DNA of 9,961 nt from Sulfurospirillum sp964466465 (lineage in GTDB: Bacteria; Campylobacterota; Campylobacteria; Campylobacterales; Sulfurospirillaceae): assembly GCA_964466465.1 (NCBI GenBank), contig CAYXNJ010000061.1:1-9961 (forward strand), in the 5' to 3' direction. A model generated the notes under the pieces. It was not told the DNA's origin. It was given only the letters and a program-made list of their open reading frames with translations, and searched no databases. Position numbers and translations under genes: made by a program. Below, piece after piece: positions 7,122 through 9,961 of this stretch (within the stretch, counting starts at the first letter, position 1; each line of letters begins with the position of its first letter).

Positions 7122-7778
7122 ATGAATAAAGCGATCATTTTCGATCTTGATGGCACGCTTCTTGATACGCTTGAAGATATCGCCATCAGTGCTAATTTTG
7201 CCTTGACAACGCTTGGTTTTAACGCTGAACCAACCGAAAAATATCGTTATTTTGTAGGTGAGGGTGTTTTCAAACTTTTTGAAAACATCTTTGCCAAAAC
7301 TCCTCAAACACAAGAGGTTATTCAAGAAGCTGTCAGCTTATTTGAAAGCCATTACGCCAAGCAATTTAATCAAAATACGAAGCTTTACGATGGTGTGAGT
7401 AAGATGTTGACATTTTTGCAAACACGTGGCTTTAAAATGGCAATTCTTTCTAACAAACCCGATTCTTTTACCAAAATGTGTGCTGTAAAATACCTACGGT
7501 CATGGAAATTTGACGTTGTCTTTGGTGCACGTGAAGGAGTACCTAGGAAGCCTCATCCTCAAGGTGCGTTAGACATTAGTACCTTCTTAGACATAGAACC
7601 ACACAGGTGTTATTATCTTGGTGATACGATGATCGATATGCAAACGGCTAATAGTGCTGGGATGATAGCCCTTGGTGCATTGTGGGGCTTTAGAGAAGAA
7701 GATGAACTACGAGAACATGGTGCACAACATTTGGTGAAAACACCCAGCGAGGTCATAAAGCTCCTCGCCGAGGTTTAA
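7122..7778 (+). CDS. gph: HAD-family hydrolase, probable phosphoglycolate phosphatase
   Basis: A 218-residue HAD phosphatase, probably removing phosphate from 2-phosphoglycolate in the cytoplasm. All four HAD motifs are present: motif I DLDGT (8-12, nucleophile D8 and acid D10), motif II SN (110-111), the motif III lysine K143 in RKPHP, and motif IV GDTMID (167-172). A helical cap (about 17-85) follows motif I, as in Gph and PgmB relatives. HAD substrate specificity is poorly predicted by sequence, so beta-phosphoglucomutase-like or other small-molecule phosphatase activity is possible. Start ATG 7122 gives the canonical MNKAIIFDLDGT and lies one base after the tkt stop. No good Shine-Dalgarno is visible, so translation probably depends on ribosomes ending tkt. 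ATG 7098 inside tkt is a less likely start. It ends 4 bases from the convergent chemoreceptor gene. Confidence 0.85.
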   Translation: MNKAIIFDLDGTLLDTLEDIAISANFALTTLGFNAEPTEKYRYFVGEGVFKLFENIFAKTPQTQEVIQEAVSLFESHYAKQFNQNTKLYDGVSKMLTFLQTRGFKMAILSNKPDSFTKMCAVKYLRSWKFDVVFGAREGVPRKPHPQGALDISTFLDIEPHRCYYLGDTMIDMQTANSAGMIALGALWGFREEDELREHGAQHLVKTPSEVIKLLAEV

Positions 7779-7782
7779 GATT

Positions 7783-9651
7783 TTAGGACTTAAATTTTCC
7801 GAGTTCGTTATTGAGATTTTCTGTCATCGCATGTAAATGTTCACTCGCTTGAGAAACATTGTCAATGCTGGTGACATTTTCTTTTGAAATCACATTGATT
7901 TTTTCAATCTCTTCAACCATTCCCTTGATTTGCGTTGCCGTATGTACAAAGTTATCAACGGTTGCATGGGCATCTTGAATGGTCCTTTGAATGGTTGTAT
8001 CAATGTTATTCATACCATTTTGCAATTCAATAGAAATAGATGCTAAAGCATTCACTTCTGTAGCATTATGAGCAATGTCTGTATTGGCATCCATGATCGA
8101 TTGAACAACAACATTAATGGTTGCGTCTATCTCTACTAAGCTTTTTTGTGTGCGTTCTGCGAGTTTTCGTACTTCATCTGCAACAACGGCAAAACCACGT
8201 CCATGCTCACCTGCACGTGCCGCTTCAATAGCCGCATTAAGGGCTAGCAAATTGGTTTGATCAGCAATATCTCGAATGATGCTTAGAACCTCTTTGACTT
8301 CATTTGCATTGTGACTGACGGTATTTAAACGATCTGCTAAACTCTGCTCTTTTACGGCAGTTTCTTGCATGGTACGTTCAAGTTGCTCTGCTTGATTTTT
8401 AACAGTGTTAATATCTTGTTGTGTCTTACGAAGTGCCTCTTGTGACGCTGTTGCTTTTTGTACTGATGCTTCGATAGCGCTTGTAAGCGCTATGCCGTTA
8501 TCTTTCGTTTTACTCACAATTTTTGCTTCAGCATCAACATTGCGTACGACTTCAGAAGCTGTACGGGAGAGCTCTTCTGAAATAGAAGCATTTTCATTGC
8601 TAATCTCTTTTGATTTTTTGACAATTTCATGGAGTTTTTCAATGAATTTGTTAATGTTCCCCGATACTTGACCAAACTCATCATTGCTTGCTGCTTGGAG
8701 ACGTTGTCTAAGATCACCCTCTGAACTTGAAAGATCTTGAACAACTTGGTTGAGTTGATCAAGCGGTTGTAAGAGTATTTTAATTAAGAAAATCATAATA
8801 CCAACAGAAAGAACAAGCATAATAAGACCCATAACAAAGAGTTCTTTCACTTGGCTATTTAAGAAAGCATATGCCATATCTTTATCGAAAGTAATACCTG
8901 GGATCCAGTTTGTTTCCTCAGAAGCTTTGTAGGCAAAAATTTTATTTTCTCCTTCAAAAGTATATTCGATTAGTCCTTCTGGAGCACCTTGTAATTTTGG
9001 TGCTAGAATGGATTCCTTGCCTAGCATTTCAGCTTTTGGGTGCGCAACAATAACCTTCTTTGCATCCAAGAGCATTCCGTAACCACCATTGAAGTTAATG
9101 TCGCTGACTGCTTTGACAATATGTTTGAGCTCAAACGAAGTTGCAACAACACCGACAATTTTTCCATTTTTAACAATAGGTGCCATAACCGCTACAAGAT
9201 CAATGGGGTCGGCTGAACCTCTGTATATATCTGTCATGCCTGACTTCCCTGTTGTTTTTCCCATGATGTACCATGGACGAGCACGAGGGTCAAAACCTGC
9301 CTTTGGGGTAGTATTGCTACCATAAATCATAATGCCACTGCTCTCAATGCCAACAAAGCTATCGCGCCCTTCCGATGCTTTGGTTGTTTCTTGCAGTACT
9401 GCTTTGATTTGTGCTTCACTCATGTTTTCAATGTCGCTTAACATACGTGCAGCGCTTGAAAGGCTATTTTTCTTGCTCAAAACCCATAGATCAATATAAT
9501 CAGTTAATGAGCGAGATGCCATTTTGAGATTTGCCTCAACTTGGGTAATACTGTTTTTCTTCGTATCGATATAGCTTACAACACCAAATGCTGTAAGGCT
9601 GATACAGATTAAGAGAGAGATAATCAGAGTGACTTTTGTTTTAAAGTGCAT
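7783..9651 (-). CDS. Methyl-accepting chemotaxis protein with dCache-type periplasmic sensor
   Basis: A 622-residue transmembrane chemoreceptor. Order: membrane helix 1 (about 7-27), periplasmic double-Cache sensor (about 35-262), membrane helix 2 (about 271-294), HAMP (about 295-345), then the long coiled-coil signalling domain whose tip, DIADQTNLLALNAAIEAARA with GEHGRGFAVVADEVRKLAERT (461-501), contacts CheA and CheW. The sensor carries the FDPRARPWY signature (120-128) of dCache_1 receptors such as PctA and Tlp3. The C-terminus ends NELGKFKS with no CheR/CheB-binding pentapeptide. It should direct taxis to a small extracellular ligand that cannot be named. Start ATG has AAGGAG (9657-9662) 5 bases upstream. 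The gene is transcribed against the operon and has its own control region. A second receptor gene with almost the same last codons lies upstream in the same direction. Confidence 0.96.
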   Translation of the reverse strand: MHFKTKVTLIISLLICISLTAFGVVSYIDTKKNSITQVEANLKMASRSLTDYIDLWVLSKKNSLSSAARMLSDIENMSEAQIKAVLQETTKASEGRDSFVGIESSGIMIYGSNTTPKAGFDPRARPWYIMGKTTGKSGMTDIYRGSADPIDLVAVMAPIVKNGKIVGVVATSFELKHIVKAVSDINFNGGYGMLLDAKKVIVAHPKAEMLGKESILAPKLQGAPEGLIEYTFEGENKIFAYKASEETNWIPGITFDKDMAYAFLNSQVKELFVMGLIMLVLSVGIMIFLIKILLQPLDQLNQVVQDLSSSEGDLRQRLQAASNDEFGQVSGNINKFIEKLHEIVKKSKEISNENASISEELSRTASEVVRNVDAEAKIVSKTKDNGIALTSAIEASVQKATASQEALRKTQQDINTVKNQAEQLERTMQETAVKEQSLADRLNTVSHNANEVKEVLSIIRDIADQTNLLALNAAIEAARAGEHGRGFAVVADEVRKLAERTQKSLVEIDATINVVVQSIMDANTDIAHNATEVNALASISIELQNGMNNIDTTIQRTIQDAHATVDNFVHTATQIKGMVEEIEKINVISKENVTSIDNVSQASEHLHAMTENLNNELGKFKS

Positions 9652-9681
9652 AAAGACTCCTTTTTGTGAGAGTTTTTTACA

Positions 9682-9700
9682 TGTTAATATTGCATTAACA
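9682..9700. repeat. Inverted repeat in the chemoreceptor leader
   Basis: TGTTAAT (9682-9688) and ATTAACA (9694-9700) are perfect 7-bp inverted arms around ATTGC. It lies just downstream of the predicted P1 start and about 20 bases before the Shine-Dalgarno. It could be a DNA operator or a weak RNA hairpin in the leader. Confidence 0.5.
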
Positions 9701-9713
9701 ATACAAAAATTTT

Positions 9714-9719
9714 ATTATA
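9714..9719 (-). promoter_or_regulatory. Candidate -10 box, proximal promoter (P1) of the chemoreceptor gene
   Basis: Read on the minus strand, GCGCTATAATAAAAT contains a perfect TATAAT, predicting a start near 9706 and a leader of about 55 bases. No -35 matching TTGACA is found at 16-18 bases, as is common for sigma-70 promoters in Campylobacterota. Confidence 0.5.
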
Positions 9720-9751
9720 GCGCTTCTTTTGTGACGAAAATGAGACTTTGA

Positions 9752-9768
9752 TGAGGATTATATCCTCA
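9752..9768. repeat. Inverted repeat enclosing the P2 -10 box (possible operator)
   Basis: TGAGGAT-TAT-ATCCTCA is a perfect 7-bp arm palindrome with a 3-base centre. Its GAGG/CCTC arms are GC-rich for this region and flank the distal TATAAT exactly. It has no T-run on the gene side, so an operator is more plausible than a terminator. The binding protein is unknown. Confidence 0.5.
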
Positions 9769-9786
9769 ATTATTTGTAAATATCAA
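9757..9786 (-). promoter_or_regulatory. Candidate distal promoter (P2): TTGATA, 18-base spacer, TATAAT
   Basis: On the minus strand TTGATA (9786-9781) and TATAAT (9762-9757) are 18 bases apart, matching the sigma-70 consensus at 5 of 6 and 6 of 6 positions. The predicted start is near 9750, giving a leader of about 100 bases. The -10 lies inside the 17-base inverted repeat TGAGGATATAATCCTCA, so a repressor bound there would block it. AT-rich sequence makes chance matches possible. Confidence 0.45.
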
Positions 9787-9801
9787 AGATTATAACATCA
9801 T

Positions 9802-9830
9802 TGTGTTGTAAATGTGTTGCATCTGTGTCA
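9802..9830. repeat. Three 7-bp direct repeats at 11-bp period upstream of the chemoreceptor promoters
   Basis: TGTGTTG (9802-9808), TGTGTTG (9813-9819) and TGTGTCA (9824-9830) are separated by 4 bases each, giving an exact 11-bp period, about one helical turn. The block lies 15 bases beyond the P2 -35 box, a usual place for an activator. The 7+4 layout is the one used by OmpR/PhoB-type response regulators, whose subunits bind head to tail; the regulator here is not known. Confidence 0.5.
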
Positions 9831-9862
9831 GAAAAAAATGAAAGTATAAAAAGTGTTAAGAA

Positions 9863-9888
9863 ATACCCAAGTTGCTAAACTTGGGTAT
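9863..9888 (-). terminator. Rho-independent terminator of the upstream chemoreceptor gene
   Basis: ATACCCAAGTT (9863-9873) and AACTTGGGTAT (9878-9888) form a perfect 11-bp stem with a GCTA loop, starting 20 bases beyond the stop codon of the partial gene at 9909. On the minus strand the stem is followed by TTCTTAACACTTTTTATA. It should insulate the downstream chemoreceptor gene from the one upstream. Confidence 0.8.
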
Positions 9889-9908
9889 AAAAGAGCTTAA
9901 TAAAGCTT

Positions 9909-9961
9909 TTACGACTTAAACTTCCCAAGCTCGTTGTTAAGGTTTTCAGTCATCACATGAA
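9909..9961 (-). CDS. Second methyl-accepting chemotaxis protein, last 17 codons (5' part outside the window)
   Basis: The minus strand from 9961 reads ..HVMTENLNNELGKFKS and a TAA stop (9911-9909). The complete receptor at 7783-9651 ends HAMTENLNNELGKFKS, so 15 of the last 16 residues agree and only A/V differs, while the DNA differs mainly at third codon positions. This is the C-terminal end of a paralogous chemoreceptor in the same direction and immediately upstream. A hairpin terminator follows it. The sensor domain and therefore the ligand class cannot be seen. With only 17 codons, whether the gene is intact is unknown. Confidence 0.85.
   Translation of the reverse strand, partial: HVMTENLNNELGKFKS

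Noticed and set aside
8405..9325. Plus strand open frames opposite the chemoreceptor gene (8405-8671, 9089-9325)
   Set aside because: They are complements of conserved receptor coding sequence, resemble no protein family and lack ribosome binding sites.
9751..9795. Tiny plus strand frame (14 codons) in the chemoreceptor upstream region
   Set aside because: No Shine-Dalgarno, no recognisable peptide, and it overlaps the palindrome and promoter elements on the other strand.
9801..9830. TGTGTTG repeats as the start of a CRISPR array or microsatellite
   Set aside because: Three 7-bp units with 4-bp spacers are far too short for CRISPR. The third unit is imperfect and spacing is one helical turn, which fits a protein-binding site better.
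1..9961. Mobile element, phage, toxin-antitoxin or defence system
   Set aside because: All complete genes are accounted for by housekeeping or chemotaxis families except one small TPR protein. No transposase, integrase, terminal repeats or tRNA-linked att sites were seen.

Overview
The window comes from a Campylobacterota (epsilonproteobacterial) chromosome, most likely a Sulfurospirillum-like organism. This rests on the low GC, the short Campylobacterota-type MurE, the protein signatures, and gene order. From memory, nifU-like / TPR protein / murE / ybaB / PDZ protein / ispA / tkt is also the order of Campylobacter jejuni Cj1639-Cj1645. The genus is inferred, not proven.

Layout. Positions 1-131 are the 3' end of rplQ (ribosomal protein L17), followed by a hairpin terminator (144-168) and a short intergenic region. 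Positions 279-7778 hold nine + strand genes that are overlapping or almost touching and look like one operon: a NifU C-terminal-type Fe-S scaffold protein, a small TPR-like protein, murE (TTG start), panD, ybaB/ebfC, a secreted PDZ protein with a probably inactive HtrA-like N-terminal domain (GTG start), ispA (TTG start), tkt and a gph-like HAD phosphatase. Only the 43-base murE-panD gap offers room for an internal promoter. The operon meets, tail to tail and with 4 bases between stop codons, a minus strand chemoreceptor gene (7783-9651) with a dCache-type sensor. Upstream of it (9652-9862) is a structured regulatory region with two credible -10 elements, two inverted repeats and three 7-bp direct repeats at exact 11-bp period. 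A perfect 11-bp terminator stem and the last 17 codons of a second, near-identical-ended chemoreceptor gene close the window.

The operon joins housekeeping functions: Fe-S assembly, the diaminopimelate-adding step of peptidoglycan synthesis, beta-alanine for pantothenate/CoA, a nucleoid-associated protein, farnesyl diphosphate for undecaprenyl and quinone lipids, the non-oxidative pentose phosphate pathway, and probably 2-phosphoglycolate clean-up. MurE and IspA both feed cell wall synthesis, and the PDZ protein between them is exported, so an envelope role is reasonable but unproven.

I found no CRISPR array, insertion sequence, tRNA, phage gene or defence system. The best leads are the chemoreceptor control region, the degenerate-protease PDZ protein, the altered ligand-motif positions in the chemoreceptor sensor, and the tandem chemoreceptor paralogues.
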